Shown piece by piece: positions 9,278-19,825 of a stretch of 64,000 bases of DNA (positions within the stretch are counted from its first letter, which is position 1; every line of letters starts with the position of its first letter). The notes below the pieces were generated by a model. That model saw only the letters and a program-made list of their open reading frames with translations, had not been told where the DNA came from and made no database searches. The stretch is from an uncultured Clostridia bacterium (GTDB lineage: Bacteria; Bacillota; Clostridia; Peptostreptococcales; Anaerovoracaceae), in contig CAKQIZ010000001.1 in the NCBI GenBank assembly GCA_934247125.1, positions 4,834-68,833 of the forward strand, given 5' to 3'. The translations under genes were made by a program, and so were the position numbers.

Positions 9278-10300
9278 ATGAAAATAGTACTCGACGGAAT
9301 GGGAGGAGATCACGCACCGGCAGAGATCGTCAAAGGAGCTGTGATGGCGGCAGGCATGATAAAGCACGATATATATATCGTGGGAAAGAAAGATGCGATA
9401 GAAGCCGAACTCCGAAAAAACAAGTTCAAAGGTAAAAATATAAAAATCATAAGTGCGACAGAAGTGATCACGATGGACGACAGTCCGGTGAAAGCGATAA
9501 GACGGAAGACAGAATCCTCGATGGTCGTAGGTCTTAACATGGTTAGAGACGGACACGGTGATATCTTTATCTCGGGAGGAAACACAGGCGCTCTCGTCGT
9601 GGGTTCGAGAATGATACTGGGCAGGATCGAGGGTATAGACAGACCTGTACTGGCGAGCATATATCCGTGCCTCGGCGGAGAACCGTCACTGCTCGTGGAC
9701 GCCGGTGCAAGCTCCGAAGCAAAGGCGCAGAACCTGCTTGAATACGGGCTCATGGGAAGCATTTACATGGAAAAGGTATGGGGCAGAGAAAATCCGAGAG
9801 TAGGGCTTGTCAATCTGGGGATTGAAGAAAGCAAAGGAACGAGCGTCACTAAGGATGCATACCAGAAACTTAAAGCAGCGTCGATAAATTTCGTGGGAAA
9901 TGTCGAGGCACGAGAAGTACCTGTGGGTGCATGCGAAGTCATAGTCTGCGACGGTTTCGTCGGGAATGTCATCCTCAAGCTGACCGAAGGACTCGCGTGG
10001 AATATTCTGAAGCTGATCAAAAACAAGCTGATGAGAAACATAAAGACAAAGATGGCGGCACTGATGCTGAAATCAGATCTGTCATCGCTCAAGCAGGATT
10101 TTGACTACGAGGAATACGGAGGAGCTCCGATACTGGGAGTCAACGGCCCCGTAATAAAGATACATGGATCTTCCGGAGCGAATGCTGTGAAGAATGCGAT
10201 AATCAAGGGAATACCGTACAGCGAGGAAAATGTGGTCGAGATCATAAGGCAGTCTATGCTCGATCTGGAAGAGATCATAGAAAAGGATGAAGAGGAGTAG
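9278..10300 (+). CDS. plsX: Phosphate acyltransferase PlsX
   Basis: Makes acyl-phosphate from acyl-ACP, the acyl donor for PlsY in phosphatidic acid synthesis. The protein starts with the family signature MKIVLDGMGGDHAP and contains SGGNTGALVVGS, the VDAGA segment, CDGFVGNVILK and a GGAPILGVNG stretch near the end. The 340-residue length is typical. The ATG follows AGGAGGGC. Its partner plsY lies about 7 kb downstream in the same run. The fab genes and acpP that often follow plsX are not here; rnc follows directly. Confidence 0.95.
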   Translation: MKIVLDGMGGDHAPAEIVKGAVMAAGMIKHDIYIVGKKDAIEAELRKNKFKGKNIKIISATEVITMDDSPVKAIRRKTESSMVVGLNMVRDGHGDIFISGGNTGALVVGSRMILGRIEGIDRPVLASIYPCLGGEPSLLVDAGASSEAKAQNLLEYGLMGSIYMEKVWGRENPRVGLVNLGIEESKGTSVTKDAYQKLKAASINFVGNVEAREVPVGACEVIVCDGFVGNVILKLTEGLAWNILKLIKNKLMRNIKTKMAALMLKSDLSSLKQDFDYEEYGGAPILGVNGPVIKIHGSSGANAVKNAIIKGIPYSEENVVEIIRQSMLDLEEIIEKDEEE

Positions 10301-10308
10301 ATCGGCAT

Positions 10309-10998
10309 ATGGAGGATATAAGGCAGCTTGAGGAAAAGATCGGATACCGGTTCAATGATATTTCGATCCTTAAAACCGCTGTTACCCACAGTTCATATAT
10401 CAAGGAGTACGACAGGAGCACGAAGAGCAATGAACGGCTGGAATTCCTGGGAGATGCGTTTTTTGACGCGATCATAGGCGAGAAGCTTTTCAGGATGTTT
10501 CCGCAGAAAGAAGAAGGGTTCCTGTCGAGGACGAGAGCGACGCTCGTCTGTGAGAAATCACTGGCAGAAAAGGCGAAGCAGCTCAGGCTGGGTGAATATA
10601 TACTGCTGGGAAACGGCGAAGAACATAATGGCGGAAGAAACAGAGAGTCGATCCTGGCGGATACGATGGAAGCCATAATGGGGGCTGTTTATATTGACGG
10701 CGGATTTGAAGCAGTAAAAAACGTGGTGCTCTGTCTGTTCATGGATGCTATAGAGGATGTAAAACGCGGAAAGTATATCATCGTGGATTACAAAACGAGG
10801 CTTCAGGAAAAACTGCAGGTAAACGGAGCCGCGAACATACGCTACAATATGCTGGAGGAACTTGGTCCGGATCACGACAAGACATTTGTGGTGCAGCTTG
10901 CAGTCAACGGCAGACCTGTGAGCACAGGCAGAGGGAAGAGTAAAAAACAGGCTGAGCAGAATGCTGCGAAAGCGATGCTGGAAAAGGAGCAGTGGTAG
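10309..10998 (+). CDS. rnc: Ribonuclease III
   Basis: Endonuclease for double-stranded RNA, needed for rRNA processing. The catalytic domain holds the signature ERLEFLGDAFFDAIIGE and the downstream acidic cluster DTMEAIMGAVYIDGG; the C-terminal double-stranded RNA-binding domain is about residues 155-228 (DYKTRLQEKLQ ... GRGKSKKQAEQNAAKAML). Length of 229 is normal. The stop codon abuts the ATG of smc without spacing. Confidence 0.95.
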   Translation: MEDIRQLEEKIGYRFNDISILKTAVTHSSYIKEYDRSTKSNERLEFLGDAFFDAIIGEKLFRMFPQKEEGFLSRTRATLVCEKSLAEKAKQLRLGEYILLGNGEEHNGGRNRESILADTMEAIMGAVYIDGGFEAVKNVVLCLFMDAIEDVKRGKYIIVDYKTRLQEKLQVNGAANIRYNMLEELGPDHDKTFVVQLAVNGRPVSTGRGKSKKQAEQNAAKAMLEKEQW

Positions 10999-13900
10999 AT
11001 GTATTTTAAAAAAATAGAAATGCACGGATTCAAGTCTTTCGCAGAGCCTGTCGTGATAGAATTCGACAAGGGCATCACCTGCATAGTGGGGCCTAACGGA
11101 AGCGGAAAAAGCAACATAAGCGACGCTATAAGATGGGTGCTCGGGGAGCAGAGCCCGAAGATGCTGCGCGGCGGGAAAATGGAAGAAGTCATTTTCTCAG
11201 GCACCGACAGCAGAAAATCGAGAGGAATGGCTGAAGTAACACTCGTGATAGACAATGAGAACAGAAGCCTTCCTATAGATTACAAGGAAGTAGCGATAAC
11301 GAGGTGCATGTTCAGATCCGGAGAAAGTGAATATCGCATCAACGGCAATCAGTGCAGACTCAGAGATATAAGAGATCTGATAATGGATACAGGGATAGGC
11401 GTAGACGGCTACTCGATCATAGGCCAGGGAAAGATCTCCGATATACTCAGCAACAAGACCGACAGCAGGAGAGAGATCTTCGAAGAAGCTGCCGGCATCG
11501 TGATGTACAGGACAAAAAAAGCCGAGTCCGAAAGGAAGCTCGCATCGACCAGTTCGAATATGGAGCGCGTGAACGATATCATCGGTGAGCTTGAAGGCAG
11601 GATAGGCGGGCTTGCCGAAGACAGCAAAAAGGCGAAAGAGTATCTTGAACTCAGAGACAGATACAGAGAGCTTGAGATCAATATAACACTCAAGAATATT
11701 GAAAATCTCGAGAGCAAAAACAATTATATAAAAGAGGATCTCGCTGAGTTGAAGTTACTTATAGATGAGTGCAGCGACAGGAAGACGGAGATGGAAAGCA
11801 GCCTCGCTGAAAACAGCACCAGGAACAAGGCTTTGGAGGAGCTGGCGGCAGAGACTCAGGAAAAGCTGCTGACGGCGATAGATGAACTGAATCTCGCTGT
11901 AAACAAGGGACAGGTCGACAGAGAAAAGCTGGCGTCGATAGAAGTCAGCACCGCGAGACTTTCCGAAGAGATCAGACAGCTGGAGCAGAAATATGACAAA
12001 GAAAAGCTGTCACAGAGTGAATTCAGAGAAAAGAAAGCACAGATCGACAGCAGGTTCGCAGAAGCGTCGGACATGCTGCGTGAAAAGACGGAAATGTATG
12101 ATACGGCGGCAGGAGAGCTGGTTGCGATAGCGGCACAGGCAGATCGATATAAAAGCGATATTTTCGAACTGACAGCTTCCGTAAGTTCGGGGCATGCCGA
12201 GATAGGCAGTCTGGAAAGGCTCCAGGAGACTCTGGAAAAGCGTCAGGAGTCGCTGCTCCGGGAAAAATCATCGGGAGATGACAGCAGCAAAGAGACGATA
12301 GACAGACTGAACAGGATAAAAGGACAGCGCGAACAGCTGCAGCAGGAGCTTTCAGCTGTAAAAGAGCAGGTCGCCGGGCAGAAAACGGCTTCCGTGCAGG
12401 CGGGACTTCGAGAAAGAGAACTCGTGAAGATCGTGGAAGACCTGAGGCTGTCACAGGGGCAGCTTTCCTCGAGAATGAAAACCATCGAGGAGATGGAGAG
12501 CAACTATGAGGGTTACAACTATGCCGTAAAACACGTGATGAAATCAGGGCTTCGCGGCATCAGAGGCGTTGTGGCAGACCTGATAAAAGTGCCGGCGGGA
12601 TATGAGACTGCGATGGAGACAGCGCTGGGAGCAGCGCTTCAGAATGTCGTCTGCGACGATGACAGCAGTGCAAAGGCCGCGATCAGATCCCTCAAAGAAA
12701 ACAGAGCCGGAAGAATGACGTTCCTTCCGGTCAGCTCCGTTAACGGCAGAGCTTTCAGAAACGGCAGACTTGAAAGAGAGCCGGGCTTCGTGGGGTTCGG
12801 ACCGGACTGTCTGGAATATGACAGGCAGTACAGCGGGATCATAGATTATCTGCTTGGCAGAGTAGTCATAGTGGACAATATGGATAATGCACTCAGGATG
12901 TCAAAATCCGGAGCAGAATTCCGTTTCGTAACGCTCGACGGTGAAGTGATAAACGCCAGAGGCGCGATAACCGGAGGAAAATACAGGAACAAGACGGCGA
13001 ATATACTTGATCGGAAAGCAGAGATAGGATCGCTGCGAAAACAGGTCAGAGAAAAAAGCGAAGCGAGACAGCAGCATGAGGCAGAGCTCGCCGGAGTACG
13101 CAAGACAGTAAGCAGTGCCGCAGAAAGGATCACGCAACTCGAAGCTGAGCTTCGTGAAAAGGAGCAGCAGGATTTTTCCATGGAAAGCGAGATCAGGATG
13201 ATCGAGACCATGCTGCGCGACATAAGATCCGGAAGCGACAGACTGGAGCGAGAGCTTGCGAATATAGAGACGGAAAAACGGAATTCCAGGAAGATGATCC
13301 GGGATCTCGAAGCCAGGATAGAGGCAGATGAAAAAGCCGCGCAGGAAGCTGAAAAACTGGCTGAAGAACAGCGCGAGCTTTACGAGAAACAGAAATCGTC
13401 ATTTGACGATATAAGCGAAGAGATAACAGCAGCCAGGATCGCGGTGAACAGCTGCGAGCGAGAAAAAGAGCATATCGGTTCGATGGCGGACAGGATAACC
13501 GCATCGCTGAATGATCTTGAAGCTGATATCACAGCAAGACAGACAGAGCTCGCAGATATGGAAAAAGAAAAGATCCGCATAATTTCGGAAAGCGGTAACA
13601 CTGATACCGCAGTCAGGGAGAAAGAAAGCGAAAAGCTTCGGCTTGAAACATATCTTTCGGAACTTGCCGCTGAGAAAAGCAGGCTCTCTGAGAACACAGC
13701 AGAGCTGAATGCCGAAAAGGAAAGCATAAGCAGCAGGCTCGGAAGCGTACAGAACCAGAAATACGAGCTTGAGATAAAAAATGCAAAGAATGAGACGCAG
13801 CTTGACACTTACAAGAACAGACTGTGGGAGGACTTTGGAGTATCGTACATACAGGCGATGGAGTTCAGGAGCAGCGAGTTCGTGATGTCGATGGCGGTCA

Positions 13901-14541
13901 GGGAGAGCCGGCAGATCAGGAACCGTATGCGCGAGCTTGGTGAGGTCAATGTCGGTGCGATAGAGGAATACGAAACGGTCAGGGAACGGTATGAGTTCCT
14001 GGAGGCACAGAGAGCTGACATACAGGAGGCGGTCGACAGCCTGACTGGAATGATAGCAGATATGGACAAGACTATAAGAGTCAAGTTCAAGGAAAGTTTC
14101 GACCAGATAGTAGTGAATTTCGAGAGAAAATTCAAGGAACTGTTCGGCGGAGGGCATGCAGAGCTGAGACTTTCGGATGAAAAGGATCCGCTCAGCTCCG
14201 ATATCGATATAGTGGCACAGCCTCCGGGAAAGAGACTGCAGAACATAAACCTGCTGTCGGGAGGAGAAAAAACGCTGACAGCCATAGCGCTGATGTTTGC
14301 AGTGCTCGAGGCAAAGCCGACGCCGTTCTGCATACTGGACGAGGTAGAGGCTGCGCTGGACGATGCGAACATAGACAGATTCATAAACTGTCTGAGAAAG
14401 TTCAGCGGAATACAGTTCACGCTGGTGACACATCAGAAAGCCACGATGGAGCATGCAGATGCACTTTACGGAGTGACGATGCCGGAAAAAGGTGTATCAA
14501 AAGTGCTTTCGCTTTCGTTTGACAATGATTTTGAATTATGA
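10999..14541 (+). CDS. smc: Chromosome segregation ATPase SMC
   Basis: Core of the SMC-ScpAB condensin that organizes and segregates the chromosome. Head: Walker A GPNGSGKSN (31-39), Q-loop region VLGEQSPKMLRGG; C-terminal signature LLSGGEKTLTAIALMF and Walker B CILDEVEAALDDAN. Between them two long coiled-coil arms (about 170-500 and 680-1020, rich in Glu/Lys/Arg/Ala) flank the hinge (about 510-650, containing GLRGIRGVVADLI and GGKYRNK). Length of 1180 is typical. The rnc-smc-ftsY order is conserved in Firmicutes. Confidence 0.97.
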   Translation: MYFKKIEMHGFKSFAEPVVIEFDKGITCIVGPNGSGKSNISDAIRWVLGEQSPKMLRGGKMEEVIFSGTDSRKSRGMAEVTLVIDNENRSLPIDYKEVAITRCMFRSGESEYRINGNQCRLRDIRDLIMDTGIGVDGYSIIGQGKISDILSNKTDSRREIFEEAAGIVMYRTKKAESERKLASTSSNMERVNDIIGELEGRIGGLAEDSKKAKEYLELRDRYRELEINITLKNIENLESKNNYIKEDLAELKLLIDECSDRKTEMESSLAENSTRNKALEELAAETQEKLLTAIDELNLAVNKGQVDREKLASIEVSTARLSEEIRQLEQKYDKEKLSQSEFREKKAQIDSRFAEASDMLREKTEMYDTAAGELVAIAAQADRYKSDIFELTASVSSGHAEIGSLERLQETLEKRQESLLREKSSGDDSSKETIDRLNRIKGQREQLQQELSAVKEQVAGQKTASVQAGLRERELVKIVEDLRLSQGQLSSRMKTIEEMESNYEGYNYAVKHVMKSGLRGIRGVVADLIKVPAGYETAMETALGAALQNVVCDDDSSAKAAIRSLKENRAGRMTFLPVSSVNGRAFRNGRLEREPGFVGFGPDCLEYDRQYSGIIDYLLGRVVIVDNMDNALRMSKSGAEFRFVTLDGEVINARGAITGGKYRNKTANILDRKAEIGSLRKQVREKSEARQQHEAELAGVRKTVSSAAERITQLEAELREKEQQDFSMESEIRMIETMLRDIRSGSDRLERELANIETEKRNSRKMIRDLEARIEADEKAAQEAEKLAEEQRELYEKQKSSFDDISEEITAARIAVNSCEREKEHIGSMADRITASLNDLEADITARQTELADMEKEKIRIISESGNTDTAVREKESEKLRLETYLSELAAEKSRLSENTAELNAEKESISSRLGSVQNQKYELEIKNAKNETQLDTYKNRLWEDFGVSYIQAMEFRSSEFVMSMAVRESRQIRNRMRELGEVNVGAIEEYETVRERYEFLEAQRADIQEAVDSLTGMIADMDKTIRVKFKESFDQIVVNFERKFKELFGGGHAELRLSDEKDPLSSDIDIVAQPPGKRLQNINLLSGGEKTLTAIALMFAVLEAKPTPFCILDEVEAALDDANIDRFINCLRKFSGIQFTLVTHQKATMEHADALYGVTMPEKGVSKVLSLSFDNDFEL

Positions 14542-14561
14542 TACAGAAGGAGAATTGACAG

Positions 14562-15461
14562 ATGCTTAATGAAGGAAAAAAGCGTTCCTTTCTGGGAAAA
14601 CTTTCGAAGAAGATCGGAGACGCTCTGATGGGCAGAGCTTCGATAGACGATGATCTCCTGGAGGAACTTGAGGAAATACTCATCACTTCGGATGTGGGCA
14701 TGGAGACTACGATGAAGATAATAGAGACTCTTCGCAAGGAGATCAAGTCGTACAGCTCGGCAGCACCGGACGACGTGAAGAGGATACTGAGCAATATAAT
14801 AGCGAGACTTATCAACAAGAATGACAAGCAGGAGCTGTGCGGTCAGACTCCGCTCGTGATACTGATGATAGGTATAAACGGAGGAGGCAAGACGACTTCG
14901 ATAGGAAAACTCGCATACAAGCTGAAGTCCGAGGGAAAGACAGTGATGCTGGCAGCTGCAGACACGTTCAGAGCAGCGGCATCGGAGCAGCTTTCCATAT
15001 GGGCAGACAGAGTCGGGGTAAATATCGTAAAGCATGCTGAGGGCGCTGATCCGTCGGCTGTTATATATGATGCGATACAGTCGGCAAAGGCAAAGAATAT
15101 AGATGTACTGATCTGTGATACGGCAGGAAGGCTTCAGAACAAGAAGAATCTGATGGACGAACTGAACAAGATGAACAAAGTCATCGGACGCGAGTTCCCT
15201 GAAGCGGCGAGGGAGAACCTGCTGGTGCTCGACGCAACGACAGGAAAGAATGCTGTGTCCCAGGTGAAGGAATTCGGAGACACTGCAGACATCACAGGGA
15301 TAATACTTACAAAACTTGATGGCACCGCAAAGGGAGGCATCGTTATAACAATAGCGGATGAATTCGACATGCCTGTCAAATTCATAGGAGTAGGAGAGGG
15401 CATCGAGGATCTGAAGGAGTTCGATCCTGCAGAATTCGCGGAAGGGATAATGTATGAGTAA
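14562..15461 (+). CDS. ftsY: Signal recognition particle receptor FtsY
   Basis: GTPase that docks SRP-ribosome complexes at the membrane for co-translational insertion. It has a short N-terminal region and the N domain (about 1-90), then the G domain with GINGGGKTT (104-112), [16 protein letters not shown], and [10 protein letters not shown] near the end. The acidic A domain of some homologues is missing, as usual in Clostridia. The GTG/ATG of der overlaps its 3' end by 8 bases. The SRP protein gene ffh is not in this window. Confidence 0.95.
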   Translation: MLNEGKKRSFLGKLSKKIGDALMGRASIDDDLLEELEEILITSDVGMETTMKIIETLRKEIKSYSSAAPDDVKRILSNIIARLINKNDKQELCGQTPLVILMIGINGGGKTTSIGKLAYKLKSEGKTVMLAAADTFRAAASEQLSIWADRVGVNIVKHAEGADPSAVIYDAIQSAKAKNIDVLICDTAGRLQNKKNLMDELNKMNKVIGREFPEAARENLLVLDATTGKNAVSQVKEFGDTADITGIILTKLDGTAKGGIVITIADEFDMPVKFIGVGEGIEDLKEFDPAEFAEGIMYE

Positions 15462-16779
15462 ACCGTTAGTAGCCGTTGTGGGACGGCCGAATGTTGGAAA
15501 GTCAACATTTTTTAATAAAGTCGTGGGAAAGAGAGTGTCGATCGTAGAGGATACTCCGGGAGTTACGCGCGACAGGATATATGCTGAAGCGGAGTGGTCA
15601 GGTGTGCATTTCGCACTGATCGATACAGGCGGCATAGAGCCTGACAGCAAGGATATAATACTGTCACAGATGAGAGAACAGGCAGAGGTGGCGATGGACA
15701 CCGCTGATGTGATACTGTTCATGACCGACGGAAGAGACGGCGTGACCGCATCGGATCGTGAAGTAGCTTCGATGCTTATGAGGACAGGCAAACAGGTCGT
15801 GCTCGCTGTCAATAAGGTGGACACTGCTAAACTGCCTGAGGATTTTTATGATTTTTACGAGCTGGGGCTCGGCGAACCTGTACCGATCTCGGCAGCAAAC
15901 ATGCTTAACCTCGGAGATCTGCTTGACCGCATAGTCGAGAGCTTCCCGGAAGGCGCGGGAACAGAGGATGAAGACTCTATAAAGCTCGCGATGATCGGAA
16001 AGCCGAATGTCGGCAAGTCATCTCTGATAAACAAGCTGCTGGGGGAAAACCGCGTGATAGTTTCTCCGATAGCAGGAACGACACGTGACTCGATAGATAC
16101 GCCGTTTGAAAAAGACGGGGAAAAATATCTGCTGATCGATACGGCAGGCATAAGGCGAAAGAGCAAGGTCAGTGAGAACATAGAGAAATTCAGCGTCATC
16201 AGGGCCGTTGCGGCGATCGAGAGATGTGACGTGTGTCTGCTGATGATCGACGCACAGGAGGGCATAACAGAACAGGACAAGAAGATCGCAGGCATAGCAC
16301 ATGAAGCGGGCAAGGGCATCATAGTCGTAGTCAACAAATGGGATCTTATCGAAAAAGAGACCAACACGATGAACGAGTTCAGGAAGCATATAGCCAGAGA
16401 GCTCACATTCATGTCATATGCCCCGGTAGTGTTTATTTCCGTGCTGACAGGACAGCGAGTAGACAACGTGATAAAGATGGCAAAATATGTTGCGGAAAAC
16501 AGAGCTATGCGAGTACCGACAGGAAGACTCAACAATCTCATTTCCGATGCTATAATGATGAAACAGCCGCCGTCTGACAAGGGCAGGAGACTCAAGATAT
16601 ACTATGTGACGCAGGTAGGTGTAAAGCCGCCGCTGTTCTCGTTCAAGGTCAATTCGAGACCGCTCATGCATTTCTCGTATGCGAGATACATGGAGAACAA
16701 GATCAGAGAAGCATTCGGGTTCGAAGGAACTTCGATAAAATTCGTGTTCAGAGAAAAGGGAGAGAAAGAAGATGAATGA
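15454..16779 (+). CDS. der: Ribosome biogenesis GTPase Der (EngA)
   Basis: Essential tandem GTPase for 50S ribosome assembly. Two complete G domains: first GRPNVGKST (9-17) with DTGGIE and NKVD; second GKPNVGKSS with DTAGIRRKS and NKWDLI; followed by the KH-like C-terminal domain (about 355-440). Length 441 is normal. It overlaps ftsY upstream by 8 bases and plsY downstream by 8 bases, suggesting translational coupling through three genes. Confidence 0.96.
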   Translation: MSKPLVAVVGRPNVGKSTFFNKVVGKRVSIVEDTPGVTRDRIYAEAEWSGVHFALIDTGGIEPDSKDIILSQMREQAEVAMDTADVILFMTDGRDGVTASDREVASMLMRTGKQVVLAVNKVDTAKLPEDFYDFYELGLGEPVPISAANMLNLGDLLDRIVESFPEGAGTEDEDSIKLAMIGKPNVGKSSLINKLLGENRVIVSPIAGTTRDSIDTPFEKDGEKYLLIDTAGIRRKSKVSENIEKFSVIRAVAAIERCDVCLLMIDAQEGITEQDKKIAGIAHEAGKGIIVVVNKWDLIEKETNTMNEFRKHIARELTFMSYAPVVFISVLTGQRVDNVIKMAKYVAENRAMRVPTGRLNNLISDAIMMKQPPSDKGRRLKIYYVTQVGVKPPLFSFKVNSRPLMHFSYARYMENKIREAFGFEGTSIKFVFREKGEKEDE

Positions 16780-17410
16780 GATCTGGCTCAGGATACTGGC
16801 TGTTGTGATCGCATATCTGATCGGTAATATTTCACCGTCGATACTGCTTGCAAAGGCCAGGGGGATAGACATAAGAAAAGAAGGCAGCGGGAATGCAGGC
16901 ACGACGAATGCGCTCAGAGTCATGGGCAAGAAAGCAGGTGCGACAACTCTTATCGTCGATGTTCTCAAAGGAACAGCTGCAGTGCTGCTGGGCCTGCTGC
17001 TGGCAGGTCACGTCGGAGCGATGTGGTGCGTGGTCGCGGTGTTCTGCGGACACGTGTGGCCTGTGTTTTTCGGATTCAGGGGCGGCAAAGGCGTGGCGAC
17101 TGCATTCGGAGCACTGATGGGCCTGAACCCGCTGATGGGTCTCGTGACACTTGGAGTCGTAGTGATCGGTGTGCTCGTGACCAGGAGGATGTCAGTCGGC
17201 TCTATACTGGGCGCGGCATGCTTCCCGGTGATATCGTATTTCATGCAGCCGGAGTTCGTATGGTACGGGGTCGTGCTGGCAGTGATAATACTTGTGAAGC
17301 ACAGAGCGAATATAGTCAGGCTCTTCAAGGGGCAGGAGCCGGTGATGAGCATATTTGAAAAAAAGAAAGACAAGAAAGACAAGGAAGAAGCTGCAAAGGA
17401 GGTAAACTGA
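16772..17410 (+). CDS. plsY: Acyl-phosphate glycerol-3-phosphate acyltransferase PlsY
   Basis: Integral-membrane enzyme that acylates glycerol 3-phosphate with the acyl-phosphate made by PlsX. Family motifs: [29 protein letters not shown] and the third conserved segment KHRANI. About five hydrophobic helices. A charged C-terminal tail of about 20 residues, rich in Lys/Asp/Glu, extends beyond the usual end. gpsA, which makes its other substrate, starts immediately after the stop. Confidence 0.95.
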   Translation: MNEIWLRILAVVIAYLIGNISPSILLAKARGIDIRKEGSGNAGTTNALRVMGKKAGATTLIVDVLKGTAAVLLGLLLAGHVGAMWCVVAVFCGHVWPVFFGFRGGKGVATAFGALMGLNPLMGLVTLGVVVIGVLVTRRMSVGSILGAACFPVISYFMQPEFVWYGVVLAVIILVKHRANIVRLFKGQEPVMSIFEKKKDKKDKEEAAKEVN

Positions 17411-18406
17411 ATGAAGACTACAGGAGTGATAGGCGCAGGCAGCTGGGGAACGGCTCTTGCGACAGTTCTGGCCGGAAAAGGCGGCAGCGTAAAGATCTGG
17501 GATATAGATGAAAAACATCTGAGATCTATGGAAGAAAATCGGGAAAACGTCGATTATCTTCCGGGAGTACCGCTCAATGAAAACATAGAGATAGCGTATA
17601 CGGTGGAGGAAGCACTGGCTGATGCAGATGTTGTGCTGTTTTCCGCACCTGCGCAGCATTTCAGGAGTGCACTGACATCAGCTCTCGGACATATCAAAGA
17701 CGATGCGCTGATCATAAATGTAGCGAAGGGCATAGAGCAGAAAACTCTGCTCAGGATGTCTCAGATAGCGGCAGATCATATCGACATGGACAGATACGTC
17801 GTGCTGTCGGGGCCTTCTCATGCCGAGGAAGTAGGCAGGAGACTGCCGACAACTGTAGCGGCAGCATCTCATAATATCGAAGCTGCTGAAAAAGTGCAGG
17901 ATCTTTTCATGACAGACAGATTCAGAGTATACACGACAGAAGATGTCACAGGCGTCGAGCTCGGCGGAGCGCTCAAGAATATCATAGCACTCGGAGCAGG
18001 TATATCCGACGGCATGGGATTCGGCGACAATGCAAAGGCTGCACTGATGACGAGAGGTCTGGCAGAGATAACCAGGCTGGGACTTAAGCTCGGAGCAAAA
18101 CCTGAGACTTTTGCAGGACTGACTGGCACGGGCGATCTGATCGTTACCTGCACAAGCATGCATTCCAGAAACCGCAGATGCGGTATCATGATCGGAGAAG
18201 GCATGGCGCCTGAGGAAGCGACTAAAAAAGTCGGCATGGTCGTTGAAGGGATGTTCACGACGGAAGCCGCTTACGAGCTCGCAAAGAGAGAAAACGTGGA
18301 GATGCCTATAACAGAGGCGATCTACAGAGCTATAAAAGGCGAGATAACAGCTGCCCAGGCTGTAGAACTCCTGATGGGCAGAGGCAAGAAACATGAACAA
18401 GGATAA
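17411..18406 (+). CDS. gpsA: Glycerol-3-phosphate dehydrogenase (NAD(P)+)
   Basis: Reduces dihydroxyacetone phosphate to sn-glycerol 3-phosphate for phospholipid synthesis. Rossmann motif GAGSWGTALA at the N-terminus, VLSGPSHAEEV, the catalytic Lys region ALKNIIALGAG, and TGDLIVTCTS.SRNRR near the end. Length of 331 is normal. It lies directly behind plsY, giving a compact phosphatidic acid module (plsX, plsY, gpsA) within the housekeeping run. Its 3' end overlaps miaB by 14 bases. Confidence 0.96.
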   Translation: MKTTGVIGAGSWGTALATVLAGKGGSVKIWDIDEKHLRSMEENRENVDYLPGVPLNENIEIAYTVEEALADADVVLFSAPAQHFRSALTSALGHIKDDALIINVAKGIEQKTLLRMSQIAADHIDMDRYVVLSGPSHAEEVGRRLPTTVAAASHNIEAAEKVQDLFMTDRFRVYTTEDVTGVELGGALKNIIALGAGISDGMGFGDNAKAALMTRGLAEITRLGLKLGAKPETFAGLTGTGDLIVTCTSMHSRNRRCGIMIGEGMAPEEATKKVGMVVEGMFTTEAAYELAKRENVEMPITEAIYRAIKGEITAAQAVELLMGRGKKHEQG

Positions 18407-19751
18407 AGAGATGGATTTACTCAGCGGCAAGAAATACAATATCATAACGTTCGGATGTCAGATGAATGAACACGATTCAGAGACGATCGCAGGGATGCTC
18501 CAGGAAAAGGGATGCGTCGAGACGGTGTCGAGAGACGATTCGGATATAACGATCATCAACACATGCAGCGTCAGAGAAAACGCAGACAAGCGGTTTTTCG
18601 GCACACTGGGGCAGCTCAAGAAGCTCAAGGAGAAAAATCCCGAGTATGTCGCATGCGTGTGCGGATGCATGATGCAGCAGCAGCATATCATCGACACTAT
18701 CAAGAGCAAATACCCGTGGGTGGATATTATTTTCGGGACCCACAACATACACAGGTTCCCGGAACTGCTGGAAAAAGTGTACTCCGAGAAGAAAAAGATC
18801 GCTGAGACCTTCGAGGACAGTGATCAGATCGTCGAGGGACTGCCTGCGAAGAGACTTTACAAACACAAATCGTTCGTGAATATCATGTACGGCTGCAACA
18901 ATTTCTGCACGTACTGCATCGTGCCGTATACCAGAGGCAGAGAGAAGAGCAGGAAGCCTGAAGACATCGTAAGAGAGATAACGGGACTTGTCGCAGATGG
19001 AGTCAGGGAAGTCACTCTGCTGGGGCAGAACGTAAACTCGTACAGAGGCGCCGGGGAAAACGGCAGCGATTGCGATTTTGCAGATCTTATATATATGATA
19101 AACGATATAGAGGGACTGGATCGCATCAGATTCATGACATCGCATCCGAAGGATCTGTCTGACAAGCTGATACAGGCTTTCGTCGACTGCGACAAGCTGT
19201 GCAACTACATACACCTGCCGGTGCAGGCGGGAAGCGACAGAGTGCTCAGACACATGAACAGGAAGTATACGCGGGAGAAGTATCTGGAAGTCGTGGAAAG
19301 GCTCAGAAAGGCTGTTCCTGATATAGCTATAAGCACAGATATCATAGTGGGCTTCCCGGGAGAGACAGAGGAGGATTTCGAGCAGACGCTGTCACTCGTG
19401 CGCAGTGTGAAATACGATTCTGCATTCACGTTCCTGTATTCGGTGAGACAGGGCACACCTGCGGCAGAGTACGAGGATCAGATACCGGAAGAAGTCAAGC
19501 ATCAGCGTTTTGACAGACTGGTGAGCGCAGTCAATGCAGACAGCGCTGAGAAAAATATGGCTTACAGGGGTCGTATCGAGCGCGTCCTCGTAGAAGGCGT
19601 GAGCAAAAAAAACGAAAACACGCTGACCGGGAGGACAGAGGGCTTCAAACTCGTCGACTTCGAGGGAGACAGAGAACTCATAGGCCAGATGGTCAACGTT
19701 GAGATAACAGAAGGAAAGACTTTCAGCCTGACCGGAAAGATAGCAGAATAG
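18393..19751 (+). CDS. miaB: tRNA-2-methylthio-N6-dimethylallyladenosine synthase MiaB
   Basis: Radical-SAM methylthiotransferase that adds the ms2 group to i6A37 of tRNA. The N-terminal domain has three conserved Cys for the auxiliary cluster (ITFGCQMNEHDSE, INTCSVRE, CGCMMQQ). The radical-SAM cluster is CNNFCTYCIVPYTRGRE, and a TRAM domain covers the last about 65 residues. The FGCQMN signature separates it from the MtaB and RimO relatives. The ATG at 18393 lies within gpsA; two Met codons (1 and 6) could serve. Length of about 450 is typical. Confidence 0.93.
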   Translation: MNKDKEMDLLSGKKYNIITFGCQMNEHDSETIAGMLQEKGCVETVSRDDSDITIINTCSVRENADKRFFGTLGQLKKLKEKNPEYVACVCGCMMQQQHIIDTIKSKYPWVDIIFGTHNIHRFPELLEKVYSEKKKIAETFEDSDQIVEGLPAKRLYKHKSFVNIMYGCNNFCTYCIVPYTRGREKSRKPEDIVREITGLVADGVREVTLLGQNVNSYRGAGENGSDCDFADLIYMINDIEGLDRIRFMTSHPKDLSDKLIQAFVDCDKLCNYIHLPVQAGSDRVLRHMNRKYTREKYLEVVERLRKAVPDIAISTDIIVGFPGETEEDFEQTLSLVRSVKYDSAFTFLYSVRQGTPAAEYEDQIPEEVKHQRFDRLVSAVNADSAEKNMAYRGRIERVLVEGVSKKNENTLTGRTEGFKLVDFEGDRELIGQMVNVEITEGKTFSLTGKIAE

Positions 19752-19825
19752 CAGGCTGTATCATCAAGAACAGCAGAGAAAACGGCAGAGCGTGAGAGCG
19801 GGAGACCGGGACAAGAGAGACAGCA

